A stretch of 64,000 nt of DNA from Flavobacterium agri (GCF_013401995.1 NZ_JACBJI010000002.1:620989-684988); one strand, 5' to 3'; shown: positions 42,113 to 50,867, counted from the stretch's first letter. Numbers and translations: made by a program. Notes: a model not told the origin generated them from the letters alone.

Positions 42113-43489
42113 TTATTGCTTGATAAAGCGCAATGTTTTGGTAGCTCCTTCTTTGGTCACTTTTACAAAGTAGACACCGTTTGCGAAAGAGGCAGTCGAA
42201 ATCGTCAAATCTGAATCGTTCGAAATGTTGCGCACGGCAACCATCTGGCCCAAAGCGTTCACGACTTCGTAAGACTGTGGCAAATCGCCCGAAATTCCAA
42301 TCGTCACGAAAGAATCGGCCGGGTTCGGATACAAGTTCAATCCTTCGAACTTATCGAAATCCGGAGTAGCCAAAGCCTGACAAGCCGTCGATGCCGGAAG
42401 TGTCGAACGTCTCGGCGAATTCTGCAATACGGCCAAAATACGGGCCTTCTGGTTCAACGTGAAAATGTTCATGCACGTATCGTACGTATAATCCATGTAG
42501 TTTTCGACCATATCGTTTCCTGGAGACAACGCACACGAATTGTAAACGGCGTCACAATCGTAATTCTCTTCGGCTGCGGCAGGCGTATCAGGACAGAAAT
42601 CTTTGAAACTGTCGGTAGCGTTTACCGTACAAGACGAGCTGTCGCCCCAGATGTGGCGCAATCCGAAACAATGTCCGATTTCGTGCGTAGCCGTACGGCC
42701 TTTGTCGTAACCCGAATAATAATTTCCGGTCGAGTAATCGGAAGATCCGAAACAATGCCAGTCGATGATTACGCCGTCGGTAGTGGCCAATCCGCCGTCT
42801 GCGTTCAATCCGCCTAAGCCAGAGTTGCTCGGGAATTGAGCGTAACCCAAAATACCATACATTTCGGCCGAAGGCGATGAGCTGAACTGACATACCCAAA
42901 TGTTGAAGTATTGCGTCGGATCCCAAATCGTGTTTGGCTTCAGGTTGTTTTCTATACTGGCTTCGGTCGACCATTGTGCCGTATTCAAATTGACGCGGTC
43001 GATACCGTTGGTGGCGCTTCCGTCCGGTTTTTTCTGGGCAAGACAAAATTCTACTTCTACATCGGCTCCGACCGCATTGGTGTTGTAACCCGGCGTTCCA
43101 AGGATTCTCCTGAAGTCGTTGTTCAATACCGTGATTTGTGAAATTACGCGCGCATCCGAAATGTTCTCGTTCGTACCTACGGCATCACCGTTGTGGATTA
43201 CGTGTACGACGACCGGGATGTGAACGACCTCGGCTACGCTTTTCGAATTCATGAGGCGTTGCTTCGCGGCTTCGACTTTTGCTGCGATCCAGGTTTCGAA
43301 AGCTTCTGTATTGGCGCGGTTAGAATTTTTTTGTTGAAGGGACGCTTCGTATTCATCCGAAACGCAACGGATCTGACCTGTTGCAGGATTCACACTTCTG
43401 ACAGGACTTCCGAAAACGGTACGTCCCGTTTGAGCCTGGGAAACGGCAAAACTGCACAAGGCCAAGGTGGCAAGAGTAATTTTTTTCAT
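42113..43489 (-). CDS. Secreted M43 metalloprotease with T9SS sorting domain
   Basis: A 458-residue exported zinc protease of the cytophagalysin/pappalysin group (M43B). Signal peptide residues 1-20; the catalytic domain holds the metzincin motif HEIGHCFGLRH with His269, Glu270, His273 and His279; a later 'NYMDY' supplies the Met-turn. The last 75 residues ('LNLYPNPADSFVTIGI...TKTLRFIKQ') are a type A T9SS sorting domain. It is predicted to be secreted by the type IX system and to digest extracellular protein. It stands alone, with a terminator after it. Confidence 0.94.
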   Translation of the reverse strand: MKKITLATLALCSFAVSQAQTGRTVFGSPVRSVNPATGQIRCVSDEYEASLQQKNSNRANTEAFETWIAAKVEAAKQRLMNSKSVAEVVHIPVVVHVIHNGDAVGTNENISDARVISQITVLNNDFRRILGTPGYNTNAVGADVEVEFCLAQKKPDGSATNGIDRVNLNTAQWSTEASIENNLKPNTIWDPTQYFNIWVCQFSSSPSAEMYGILGYAQFPSNSGLGGLNADGGLATTDGVIIDWHCFGSSDYSTGNYYSGYDKGRTATHEIGHCFGLRHIWGDSSSCTVNATDSFKDFCPDTPAAAEENYDCDAVYNSCALSPGNDMVENYMDYTYDTCMNIFTLNQKARILAVLQNSPRRSTLPASTACQALATPDFDKFEGLNLYPNPADSFVTIGISGDLPQSYEVVNALGQMVAVRNISNDSDLTISTASFANGVYFVKVTKEGATKTLRFIKQ

Positions 43490-43664
43490 AGTTTTCTAGT
43501 TTTTTGGCAAACCTAAATGTTAAACGTATTGCGTCAAACCAAAATAGGCGCAATGCGTGATTCTCGCTACAAGCGCCCGTTTTTTATCGACGGACGGCGA
43601 AAATAACACAATTCTCACAATAAAATGCAGTAAATGAGGCTAAATGGAGAATTTTTAAGGTAAA

Positions 43665-44447
43665 TCACGCAAGTTCCGGTTTCATGAGGATTTGTTCCTC
43701 GATTGCATTCCATAAACCGATGCGTTTTTCGAGTGCTTCAATCGAAATTTCTTCGGATTCCCGCCATTTGATTTCGTCCTGTCCGCAAAGCTCGTCTATC
43801 ATTTTCATCGCCATCGGACCGTGCTCGTCGGCATCGAGTTCGATGTGTCTTTCGAAATAGTAGACCAATTCGCTCAAATCGGTTTCGGGAAATTGTCGTT
43901 GGAAATTCTTGAGGATTTGCGTGAACATATCCGGAATCAAATCTTCGCGCCCAAAGGTGAAAGCCGCGGCAATCTTGTGCGCCTTTCCTTCCTCAATTAC
44001 ACGGAATGTGAACTCGAGGAACGCCTTCACGTCGGGATGCAGATGGCTATGTCGGATGCCCACGAACACATTTTTCAAAGCGAGTACGTCGTCTATGAAA
44101 CGTTTGATTGCAGACGTGTCGGCTCCGCAACTTTCCATGGCCGACAGGTACATTTCGTAATGGCTTTTGCGGCTTCCGTCCAAAGCTACGTCCGATTCTT
44201 CGGCCAGTACGATTTCATTGATCAAATAGCGTGTCTCGGGATTTTTAGAAGCGAACCAAGGCGTTGTCGTACACGTCAATTTTTGCTGTAAAGCCTTTAG
44301 AAGCGACATGAAATCCCATACCGCAAACACGTGGTTTTCGAGGAAAACGTGTAAATCTTCTACGGTCTTGATCTTGTTATAAAGCGAATGTTGGAGCAGG
44401 ATTTCTTTTTGAGGCTGGATGGCCTGGTTTATTTCTAGGGTCGACAT
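43665..44447 (-). CDS. DUF3050 family protein (haem-oxygenase-like fold)
   Basis: A 260-residue mostly helical protein. 'FLENHVFAVWDFMSLLKALQQKLTCTTTPWF' and 'GIRHSHLHPDVKAFLEFTFRVIEEGKAHKIAAAFTFGREDLIPDMF', with later 'YYFERHIELDADEHGPMAMKMIDELCG', match the DUF3050 family, which I place near the haem-oxygenase-like diiron or thiaminase-type folds because of its spaced Glu/His residues. The function is not established. The start at 44447 (MSTLEINQ) follows the promoter element at 44476-44483; the longer frame to 44621 is not credible. It has its own promoter and no partner. Confidence 0.85.
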   Translation of the reverse strand: MSTLEINQAIQPQKEILLQHSLYNKIKTVEDLHVFLENHVFAVWDFMSLLKALQQKLTCTTTPWFASKNPETRYLINEIVLAEESDVALDGSRKSHYEMYLSAMESCGADTSAIKRFIDDVLALKNVFVGIRHSHLHPDVKAFLEFTFRVIEEGKAHKIAAAFTFGREDLIPDMFTQILKNFQRQFPETDLSELVYYFERHIELDADEHGPMAMKMIDELCGQDEIKWRESEEISIEALEKRIGLWNAIEEQILMKPELA

Positions 44448-44475
44448 TGAAATAGCGTTGTTTGTTGTGGAATCG

Positions 44476-44483
44476 CAAATGTA
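44476..44483 (-). promoter_or_regulatory. -7 promoter element (TACATTTG) of the DUF3050 gene
   Basis: Exact TAnnTTTG on the minus strand, 28 bases upstream of the start at 44447. Confidence 0.6.
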
Positions 44484-44675
44484 GAAATGATGATGTAAAA
44501 TCGGATGTGTTTGTGTGGGATTAACATTAATCGATTTCGTTCTTCCCAGCCCATGATTTCTTTTTTGCAGATACGAGGTTTTGGAAACTAGGGTTTTAGC
44601 CCTTCCGAAGCTTCGGGACAAGCCGTTTTAAAGAATGCTAGTAGCGGGTCGGCAGGAAAACTTCTTATCGACACA

Positions 44676-44812
44676 TTTAACAAAAATGTACGGTTTTTCT
44701 ATACCGACATTAATCCTGATTTCCACACAGGGTACGGTGTGTCCCTTCCCCGCAGCGAAGTTCACGATTCCCGGAATAGGGCAGGTGCGGAAAAAATGTA
44801 CTTTTTGTTAAA
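44676..44812. repeat. Dispersed 134-137 bp palindromic element, copy B
   Basis: Starts TTTAACAAAAATGTACGG and ends TACTTTTTGTTAAA. Inside are CCCTTCCCC (complement GGGGAAGGG of the core in copies A and C) and GTGTGTCCCT (44737-44746, also at 51575-51584 in copy C). It lies between the terminator of the acyl-CoA dehydrogenase gene and the DUF3050 promoter; the rest of the 429-base gap holds nothing else I can identify. Confidence 0.85.
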
Positions 44813-44826
44813 TCAACCCATAAAAA

Positions 44827-44856
44827 AATCGGGAAACACGATAGCGCTTCCCGATT
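44827..44856 (-). terminator. Terminator of the acyl-CoA dehydrogenase gene
   Basis: AATCGGGAA (44827-44835) pairs perfectly with TTCCCGATT (44848-44856); the A-run at 44822-44828 gives the T-run on the minus strand. Confidence 0.8.
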
Positions 44857-44876
44857 CTGATATGCTGTATTTTCTA

Positions 44877-46055
44877 TTATTTGAACGCAGCGAAACCCGT
44901 CACGTCCATACCTGTAATCAACAAGTGGATGTCGTGCGTGCCTTCGTAGGTAATAACAGATTCTAAGTTCATCATATGGCGCATGATTGAATATTCGCCC
45001 GTGATGCCCATTCCGCCAAGGATTTGACGTGCCTCGCGAGCAATCTCGATTGCCATGTTCACGTTGTTGCGCTTCGCCATGGAAATCTGTGCTGACGTGG
45101 CTTTGCCTTCGTTGCGAAGAACGCCCAAACGCCAAGTCAGCAATTGCGCTTTCGTGATTTCGGTGATCATTTCGGCCAGTTTCTTTTGTTGCAATTGGGT
45201 CGCACCGATTGGTTTGTCAAACTGGATGCGCTCTTTAGAATAACGCAAAGCCGTGTCGTAACAATCCATTGCCGCTCCGATTGCGCCCCATGCGATGCCG
45301 TAACGAGCCGAATCCAAACAGCCTAGCGGTGCGCCAAGTCCAGATTTGTTCGGAAGCAAGTTTTCTTTCGGAACTTTCACGTTGTCGAAAATCAATTCAC
45401 CTGTAGATGAAGCGCGCAACGACCACTTGTTATGGGTTTCAGGTGTTGTGAAGCCTTCCATTCCGCGTTCTACGATGAGTCCGTGGATGCGTCCCGATTC
45501 GTCTTTCGCCCAAACGACGGCGATGTCGGCAAACGGAGCGTTCGAAATCCACATTTTGGCGCCGTTCAAAAGATAGTGGTCGCCTTTGTCTTTGAAGTTG
45601 GTGACCATGCCGCCGGGATTCGATCCGAAGTCGGGCTCGGTCAAGCCGAAACAGCCCATGAATTCACCCGAAGCCAATTTCGGAAGGTATTTTTTGCGTT
45701 GTTCCTCGTTTCCGTATTTCCAGATCGGATACATAACCAAAGAAGATTGTACCGAAGCCGTTGAACGCACGCCTGAATCACCTCTTTCGATTTCCTGCAT
45801 GATCAATCCGTACGAAATCTGGTCAAGGCCTGCGCCACCGTATTCTTCGGGGATATAAGGTCCGAACGCACCGATTTCGGCAAGTCCTTTAATCAGGTGC
45901 ATCGGGAATTTCGCGTCCTGTGCAGCATCTTCTATGATTGGGGAAACTTCGCGCTTTACCCACTCACGAGCCGAATCGCGTACGAGTTTGTGCTCGTCGT
46001 TAAGCAATTCGTCGAGAAGATAATAATCAGGCGCTTGGAACAAATCTGGTTTCAT
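44877..46055 (-). CDS. Acyl-CoA dehydrogenase, glutaryl-CoA dehydrogenase type
   Basis: A 392-residue flavoprotein of the acyl-CoA dehydrogenase family, closest in pattern to glutaryl-CoA dehydrogenase. Family marks: 'PYIPEEYGGAGLDQISYGLIMQEIERGDSGVRSTASVQSSLVM' (N-terminal domain), 'CFGLTEPDFGSNPGGM' (substrate/FAD site), 'KMWISNAPFADIAVVWAK', 'QTHRQ'-equivalent 'RIQFDKPIGATQLQQKKLAEM', and the catalytic glutamate in 'VITYEGTHDIHLLITG'. It would oxidatively decarboxylate glutaryl-CoA to crotonyl-CoA in lysine and tryptophan breakdown. It is monocistronic with promoter 46078-46085 and terminator 44827-44856. Confidence 0.93.
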   Translation of the reverse strand: MKPDLFQAPDYYLLDELLNDEHKLVRDSAREWVKREVSPIIEDAAQDAKFPMHLIKGLAEIGAFGPYIPEEYGGAGLDQISYGLIMQEIERGDSGVRSTASVQSSLVMYPIWKYGNEEQRKKYLPKLASGEFMGCFGLTEPDFGSNPGGMVTNFKDKGDHYLLNGAKMWISNAPFADIAVVWAKDESGRIHGLIVERGMEGFTTPETHNKWSLRASSTGELIFDNVKVPKENLLPNKSGLGAPLGCLDSARYGIAWGAIGAAMDCYDTALRYSKERIQFDKPIGATQLQQKKLAEMITEITKAQLLTWRLGVLRNEGKATSAQISMAKRNNVNMAIEIAREARQILGGMGITGEYSIMRHMMNLESVITYEGTHDIHLLITGMDVTGFAAFK

Positions 46056-46077
46056 TGTTTACGTGATTTTTGCGCGG

Positions 46078-46085
46078 CAAAAGTA
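46078..46085 (-). promoter_or_regulatory. -7 promoter element (TACTTTTG) of the acyl-CoA dehydrogenase gene
   Basis: Exact TAnnTTTG on the minus strand, 22 bases upstream of the start at 46055. Confidence 0.6.
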
Positions 46086-46212
46086 GGGAGATTTTTTGGG
46101 TTGGCAAGTTTACGAAACCGATTTCGTTTGCGTTGTTCGAAATTCGATTTTTCCCGGCAGAAATTACCACCACCGCCCACCCACAATTTACCTCGATTCA
46201 CATCGGCTCCCA

Positions 46213-46239
46213 TACAGAAAAACTACACATATTGTTAAA
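46213..46239. repeat. Terminal fragment of the dispersed element (copy D, partial)
   Basis: TACAGAAAAACTACACAT followed by ATTGTTAAA resembles the right end of copies A-C (TACAGAAAAAATGTACATTT then TGTTAAA). The left half is missing or too eroded to see. It lies in the 349-base divergent gap between the acyl-CoA dehydrogenase and the 46405 gene, which otherwise holds two promoters and a palindrome. Confidence 0.55.
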
Positions 46240-46347
46240 ATCAACATCCCCAATAAATTCCGAACATTAAAATCCAAAACCTCCGCCCAATCCTAAAATC
46301 CATCCACTCACCAAATTCCAATCCAGCCCAAACGAATTTTTTTTTAA

Positions 46348-46359
46348 GTTGCATGCAAC
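46348..46359. promoter_or_regulatory. Perfect palindrome GTTGCATGCAAC near the -33 position
   Basis: A 12-bp perfect palindrome, 11 bases upstream of a near-consensus -7 element TACTTTCG at 46371-46378, in front of the gene at 46405. Its placement suggests an operator. Confidence 0.4.
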
Positions 46360-46404
46360 GAAATCCCATTTACTTTCGTCTACCAAACAAACACATCGAT
46401 CAAA

Positions 46405-47943
46405 ATGAAAAATCTACTCTTGCTTTTTATCGCTTTCCTTTTCGGACAGGCCGCTTTTGCACAAATCCGCGGACGTGTCGTAGACGTAAAATCGGGTGAG
46501 CCGATTCCGTACGCCAACATCCTCATCAACAATTCAGACAACCAGATTTCGAACGGCGAAGGTTATTTCACGATTCCCGCCTCGAGTTCATCCGAAGAAA
46601 CCGTTCTGCAGATTACGTGTATGGGTTACGGCGGCATCCAGATTACCGTCGGACAGCTTCAATCAAGGGATTCCGTAATCAAATTGGACGAAGTTTCATA
46701 CGAGCTCAATAACGTAAACCTCGCCGAACGTCCGACGGCCGAATCCATCATGGCGCAAGTCAAGGCGAATCTTAAAGCGAATTATTCCTTGCATCCGACT
46801 TTGGCCAAAGACCAGTTGTTTTTGCGCGAGATCAACCAGTTCAATCCGTCCAAATTCGAAGTCGAAATCACGAAATCGACAGGGTTTACCAAAGGAAACC
46901 TCAAAGAAGCGAATTCCGAAATAAAAGGATATATGCAAAGTTTGGTCACGCATCCGCCAAAAGGATTCACCGACGTGCTCGGCAATTATTACACGTCTCC
47001 GAAAACCGATCCAGACGCGAAAGACCCCAAAAAAGTGTCGTATTACTCCAAGCTCGACGTTGTCCAGGCCACGAAAATGCAAGACGAAAACCGCTCGTCC
47101 TCACTCGACGACATGCAGGAAAAAGCCACGAAACTCATGCTCAAACACCTCGACACGACCAAATATTACCGCATAAAAAGCGGCTGGTTCGGCTCTAAGG
47201 ACACCGTTTCGCTGCGCAAGGATTACAATAAGAAAAAGAGCGCAAAGAGCAAAGTCAGCAATGTGAGCAACGCCAAGACACGTTTGTCGTCAATCCGTAC
47301 GAATTCTAATTTCCTGTATTCCCAAAAGCTTGAATTCGTGACCGATCCGAGCATTTATCGCTATACTTACGAAGGAACGGTTTTGCTATCGGACGGTTCC
47401 TATGCCTACGTCCTCAAATTCGAACCACGCAAAGGGCGGGCGCTTTATCGCGGTAAAATCTACGTTTCCGATTCCGATTATGCCGTATTGCGCGCCGATT
47501 ACGATTTGTATCCGGGCCGGAAAGTCGAAGGCTTGAACGTGAAGTTGATTCTGGGCATCAAATACTCTGAAAACGTGAGTTCGGGCACGGTGATTTTCAA
47601 GAAAGATCCGGTTGCCGAAGGGTATTACCTGCAATACGCGTCCCAAACTTCGGGTCAATATTTCTACGTGAACCGTCCGCTCAAATTCATCGAATTGACA
47701 GACGAAGAGAAAGATGTCGTCGCGTTCGATTTCAAGATAGAAGGCAACATTCTGAGCAAAAGCGAATTCCTGAACATGTCGCGCACGGCAGTTTCGGACG
47801 ACAGTTTCTCGGGTATCAAAGAAGAAGATTTCGCCTACAAGAAAATCAAGAAATACGATGCTTCGCTTTGGACGAAATACGGCGCGATCGAGCCTCTTGA
47901 GGAAATGAAGCGTTATCAGGTGATGGAAGAATCGCCGAATTGA
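46405..47943 (+). CDS. Exported protein with carboxypeptidase-regulatory-like domain
   Basis: A 512-residue protein with signal peptide ('MKNLLLLFIAFLFGQAAFAQ') and a carboxypeptidase-regulatory-like beta domain at about 21-105 ('IRGRVVDVKSGEPIPYANILINNSDNQISNGEGYFTIPA'). The larger remaining part has beta-rich segments ('IYRYTYEGTVLLSDGSYAYVLKFEPRKGRALYRGKIYVSDSDYAVLRADYDL') like those of DUF5686-type periplasmic proteins. No enzyme motif is seen. The next gene overlaps its stop by one base and starts with the same kind of domain, so they form a coupled pair. Function unknown. Confidence 0.82.
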   Translation: MKNLLLLFIAFLFGQAAFAQIRGRVVDVKSGEPIPYANILINNSDNQISNGEGYFTIPASSSSEETVLQITCMGYGGIQITVGQLQSRDSVIKLDEVSYELNNVNLAERPTAESIMAQVKANLKANYSLHPTLAKDQLFLREINQFNPSKFEVEITKSTGFTKGNLKEANSEIKGYMQSLVTHPPKGFTDVLGNYYTSPKTDPDAKDPKKVSYYSKLDVVQATKMQDENRSSSLDDMQEKATKLMLKHLDTTKYYRIKSGWFGSKDTVSLRKDYNKKKSAKSKVSNVSNAKTRLSSIRTNSNFLYSQKLEFVTDPSIYRYTYEGTVLLSDGSYAYVLKFEPRKGRALYRGKIYVSDSDYAVLRADYDLYPGRKVEGLNVKLILGIKYSENVSSGTVIFKKDPVAEGYYLQYASQTSGQYFYVNRPLKFIELTDEEKDVVAFDFKIEGNILSKSEFLNMSRTAVSDDSFSGIKEEDFAYKKIKKYDASLWTKYGAIEPLEEMKRYQVMEESPN

Positions 47944-48785
47944 TGATCCGGATTGTCGCGTTCCTTTTCCTATTGTTGACTGATTTTGTACACGCTCAAG
48001 TTTCGGGTGTGGTCGTCGATGCTGAAACGAAATTGCCGATTCCTTTCGTAAATGTCTGGGAAGAATTCGGCGATTTCGGAACGACGACTACTGAATTGGG
48101 AACGTTTGAGCTGCCAACGGTCAAAAACGGTGAAAACGTCATTTTGAGTGCCGTCGGTTACGAGACGGAAAAACTCGAAATCAAGCACAACGACACGGTT
48201 TTTCTCGCGATAAAGCCTTTGGAACTGTCTGAAGTCAAAGTCGGGAAGGGTAAGGGTTGCGAGCTCAAACTCGGCAAGCTCAAAGGCCGGAAAGTCTCGT
48301 TCCTGCAATATTCGAAAGACGGCAAGAACGGTTCGCCCATGATTATGGCGCGTTATTTTCCGAACACGTGCAACAAGCCGATTTTCCTAAAGAAAGTCAA
48401 GATTAAGCCAAGCGCTTCAGAAAATGCGACGTTCAATCTGCGGTTTTATTCTGTAGATGAAGACGGTTCGCCAAAAGATTTTTTGTACGACAAGAACATC
48501 ATCATTTCTGTCGGTTCTTTGGCGTTGAACAAGACGATAAATCTCGAGAAATTGCGCATTCCGGTTCCTGGAGACGGGATTTTCGTGGCAATCGAATGGC
48601 TGATTATAGACGAAAACAAGCGCTCGCCCAAATCGAAATACAATTCGACTTCGTTCACGTTTTGGGAGCCTGGAATCACGGCTTTTGAAAATCCCGACAA
48701 CACAGAAAGTTGGTCGAATTCTGGCGGTCATTGGTCGCGTCAGCGCAATTATTCGCTTGCGATGGAAGTCGAGTTTGGGGATTGA
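47943..48785 (+). CDS. Second exported carboxypeptidase-regulatory-like domain protein
   Basis: A 280-residue protein with signal peptide ('MIRIVAFLFLLLTDFVHA') and a carboxypeptidase-regulatory-like domain ('QVSGVVVDAETKLPIPFVNVWEEFGDFGTTTTELGTFELP'), followed by a beta-sandwich-like half ('KKVKIKPSASENATFNLRFYSVDEDGSPKDFLYDKNIIISVG'). The ATG at 47943 overlaps the upstream stop as TGATG; a TTG one codon earlier is not needed. Its stop TGA (48783-48785) touches the stop of the convergent trmN6-like gene with no base between. Function unknown. Confidence 0.8.
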   Translation: MIRIVAFLFLLLTDFVHAQVSGVVVDAETKLPIPFVNVWEEFGDFGTTTTELGTFELPTVKNGENVILSAVGYETEKLEIKHNDTVFLAIKPLELSEVKVGKGKGCELKLGKLKGRKVSFLQYSKDGKNGSPMIMARYFPNTCNKPIFLKKVKIKPSASENATFNLRFYSVDEDGSPKDFLYDKNIIISVGSLALNKTINLEKLRIPVPGDGIFVAIEWLIIDENKRSPKSKYNSTSFTFWEPGITAFENPDNTESWSNSGGHWSRQRNYSLAMEVEFGD

Positions 48786-49496
48786 TTACATTTTGAGGTA
48801 GAAATCCTGCGTCAGACCGATATATTCTTTGGTGTAGTCGTGACGCGTATTTTCAATCGCGAAAGTGTCGGTTTCAACTTCGGATTTTTGTCTCGAAAAG
48901 GCAAGGAGGCTGCGTTTTATTTCGGATTCGGGAGTTCCTTTTACGCGTGTGATTTTTATCGGGAACAGACCTTCGGCTTCGGCCAGATCGATGAATCTCT
49001 GTTCTTCTTTGAATGGGATGATGACGCACAGGATTCCTTCGTCGGATAGCAAGACCGCACTCGCTTCGATCAAATCTTCGAACGGTAACGATTGGTTCTG
49101 CCGCGCTTTGTCTCTCGCATCATCTCCCGAAGAAACATTTTCCGAATAAAACGGCGGATTGGAGACGATCAGGTCGTATTCTTCGTCTTCCAAATCGTCC
49201 ATGAAGTCGTCCAAAGACGCGTGGAAGCAGAAAAGGCGGTCGTTCCAAGGTGATTCCTCGAAGTTCTCGACGGCTTGCTCGAACGCGTTTCCGTCGATTT
49301 CGAGCGCGTCGATTTGTTCAGCCGATGAACGTTGGGCGAGCATCAAAGCAATCAAACCTGTTCCCGTTCCTATGTCCAAAATCGAATAAGGATTATGGTC
49401 GATTTTTGCCCAAGCGCCGAGCAGAACGCCATCCGTGCCGACTTTCATCGCGGTCTGGTCTTGGGAAACGGCAAATTGTTTGAACTGAAACTTCAA
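48786..49496 (-). CDS. tRNA1(Val) (adenine-N6)-methyltransferase (TrmN6/YfiC type)
   Basis: A 236-residue SAM-dependent N6-adenine methyltransferase. 'DGVLLGAWAKIDHNPYSILDIGTGTGLIALMLAQRS' holds motif I, 'IDALEIDGNAFEQAVENFEESPW' motif II, and 'YDLIVSNPPFYSEN' the catalytic NPPF motif of N6-adenine enzymes acting on RNA or DNA. The start 'MKFQFKQFAVSQDQTAMKVGTDGVLLGAWA' is the typical TrmN6 opening; the enzyme modifies A37 of tRNA-Val. The gene is tail to tail with the 47943 gene with zero intergenic bases. Confidence 0.88.
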   Translation of the reverse strand: MKFQFKQFAVSQDQTAMKVGTDGVLLGAWAKIDHNPYSILDIGTGTGLIALMLAQRSSAEQIDALEIDGNAFEQAVENFEESPWNDRLFCFHASLDDFMDDLEDEEYDLIVSNPPFYSENVSSGDDARDKARQNQSLPFEDLIEASAVLLSDEGILCVIIPFKEEQRFIDLAEAEGLFPIKITRVKGTPESEIKRSLLAFSRQKSEVETDTFAIENTRHDYTKEYIGLTQDFYLKM

Positions 49497-49542
49497 AATT
49501 CGTTAATCGTTAATCGTTGTTCTGACTTCAAAAAACGGGAAT

Positions 49543-49576
49543 AACGAATGTTGAATAACGAACAACGAATGTTGAA
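49543..49576. repeat. Short direct repeat AACGAATGTTGAA
   Basis: AACGAATGTTGAA occurs at 49543-49555 and 49564-49576 (offset 21) within a low-complexity stretch of CGTTAATCGT/AATAACGAA words between rimM and trmN6. Confidence 0.6.
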
Positions 49577-49583
49577 CTTTTGA

Positions 49584-50108
49584 TTAGAGATACATCTCGA
49601 TAAGTCCCTCGGGCAAATCCATCACGATTTTTTTCTGGTCGCGGTTGACCTCGACGATGAATTGGTCAATCATCGGAATCAGGATTTCGGTATAGCCTTT
49701 TTTGACTTCAAAAAGCGGTTGAGCCGCGGAATCGTTGATGGAAATAATCGTCCCGACGTTGCCAAGACGTTTGTCCTCGATATGGAATCCGATGACTTCG
49801 TGGAAATAGAATTTGTTGCCTTCGAGTTTCGGCAATAAATCGAGTGGAAGGTAAAGCGCTTTTCCGAGAAGTGCCTCGGCGTCTGCTTCAGAATCGACAT
49901 CCTCGAATTTCACGCGAAGAAAATCGTTCTTGTGCAATCGGGCGTCTTGAATAAAAAATGGAACCAGATTTTTGCCGATTTCGACAAAAACTGATTCCAT
50001 TTGTTCATACATTTCGGTGTCGTCGCTGTCCAGATAGACCAGAACTTCACCTTTGAAACTGAATTTTTTGGCGACTTTGCCCAAATAGAAACATTCTTCT
50101 TTGCGCAT
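49584..50108 (-). CDS. rimM: Ribosome maturation factor RimM
   Basis: A 174-residue RimM that assists assembly of the 30S head around S19. The N-terminal RimM barrel starts 'MRKEECFYLGKVAKKFSFKGEVLVYLDSDDTEMYEQMESVFVEI' and a PRC-barrel follows from about 95 ('YFHEVIGFHIEDKRLGNVGTIISI...LFEVKKGYTEILIPMIDQFIVEVNRDQKKIVMDLPEGL'). The 11-base gap to rpsP and the order rpsP-rimM are the usual bacterial arrangement. Confidence 0.95.
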   Translation of the reverse strand: MRKEECFYLGKVAKKFSFKGEVLVYLDSDDTEMYEQMESVFVEIGKNLVPFFIQDARLHKNDFLRVKFEDVDSEADAEALLGKALYLPLDLLPKLEGNKFYFHEVIGFHIEDKRLGNVGTIISINDSAAQPLFEVKKGYTEILIPMIDQFIVEVNRDQKKIVMDLPEGLIEMYL

Positions 50109-50119
50109 TCGCCGAACTA

Positions 50120-50734
50120 TTAAGCTTCTTTTTCTTCGCCTTCGGCAGCAGCTTCTTCAGCAGCAGGAGTCTCTTCGGCAACAGCTTCTGTAGTAGCGTC
50201 TACTTCTGCGGCCGGCTCGGCAGCTTCTTCTGTAGCTTCTTCAGTCGCTTCCTCTGCGGTTGCAGCGGCAGCAGCTTCGGCTTCAGCTTGTTTTGCGGCA
50301 GCGATACGGCCTTCGTTTACTTTTTTCTCGGCAGCAAGAGCTTCGGCTTTAGCCTTGTCTTTCGCAGACGCAAGATTGTCTTTCTTGGCAGTTACTTTTC
50401 CTGCTTTCTCGTCAAGCCATTTTGCCAATTTAGCGTCGGCAGCTTCTTGAGTCAAAGCACCTTTGCGAACGCCTCCGTCAAGGTGGTGTTTCAACAAAGC
50501 ACCTTTGTAAGAAAGGATAGCACGAGCTGTGTCTGTCGGTTGTGCACCGTTGTGAAGCCATTCGACAGCTTTGTCGAGGTTCAAATCGATGGTTGCAGGA
50601 TTAGTGTTCGGATTGTAAGTACCGATTTTCTCTAGGTATTTACCATCTCTTTTTGAGCGGGAATCAGCCGCTACAACCCAGTAAAAAGGCTTCCCTTTTT
50701 TACCATGTCTTTGTAATCTGATTTTTACTGACAT
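50120..50734 (-). CDS. rpsP: 30S ribosomal protein S16 with long Ala/Glu-rich C-terminal tail
   Basis: The first 80 residues are a standard S16 ('VKIRLQRHGKKGKPFYWVVAADSRSKRDGKYLEKIGTYNPN', 'DKAVEWLHNGAQPTDTARAILSYKGALLK'). The chain then continues to 204 residues, more than twice the E. coli length, with a Lys-rich helical region (about 90-135) and a low-complexity Ala/Glu tail ('EEATEEATEEAAEPAAEVDATTEAVAEETPAAEE'). I recall long S16 tails in flavobacteria, so the extension is probably normal for the lineage; its role is unknown. A -7 element TATCTTTG lies at 50781-50788. Confidence 0.95.
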   Translation of the reverse strand: MSVKIRLQRHGKKGKPFYWVVAADSRSKRDGKYLEKIGTYNPNTNPATIDLNLDKAVEWLHNGAQPTDTARAILSYKGALLKHHLDGGVRKGALTQEAADAKLAKWLDEKAGKVTAKKDNLASAKDKAKAEALAAEKKVNEGRIAAAKQAEAEAAAAATAEEATEEATEEAAEPAAEVDATTEAVAEETPAAEEAAAEGEEKEA

Positions 50735-50780
50735 AATCGTATGATTAAATTTGGGTACTCGACCCGGTTAAATAAGGGAG

Positions 50781-50788
50781 CAAAGATA
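50781..50788 (-). promoter_or_regulatory. -7 promoter element (TATCTTTG) of rpsP-rimM
   Basis: Exact TAnnTTTG on the minus strand, 46 bases upstream of the rpsP start. Confidence 0.6.
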
Positions 50789-50867
50789 CATTTTTTTTGA
50801 AAACAAAGAAGTTAGGTCTCGTTTTTTGCGATGTTAAAAAAATGAGGCCTTTTGTTTTTTTTAATTA

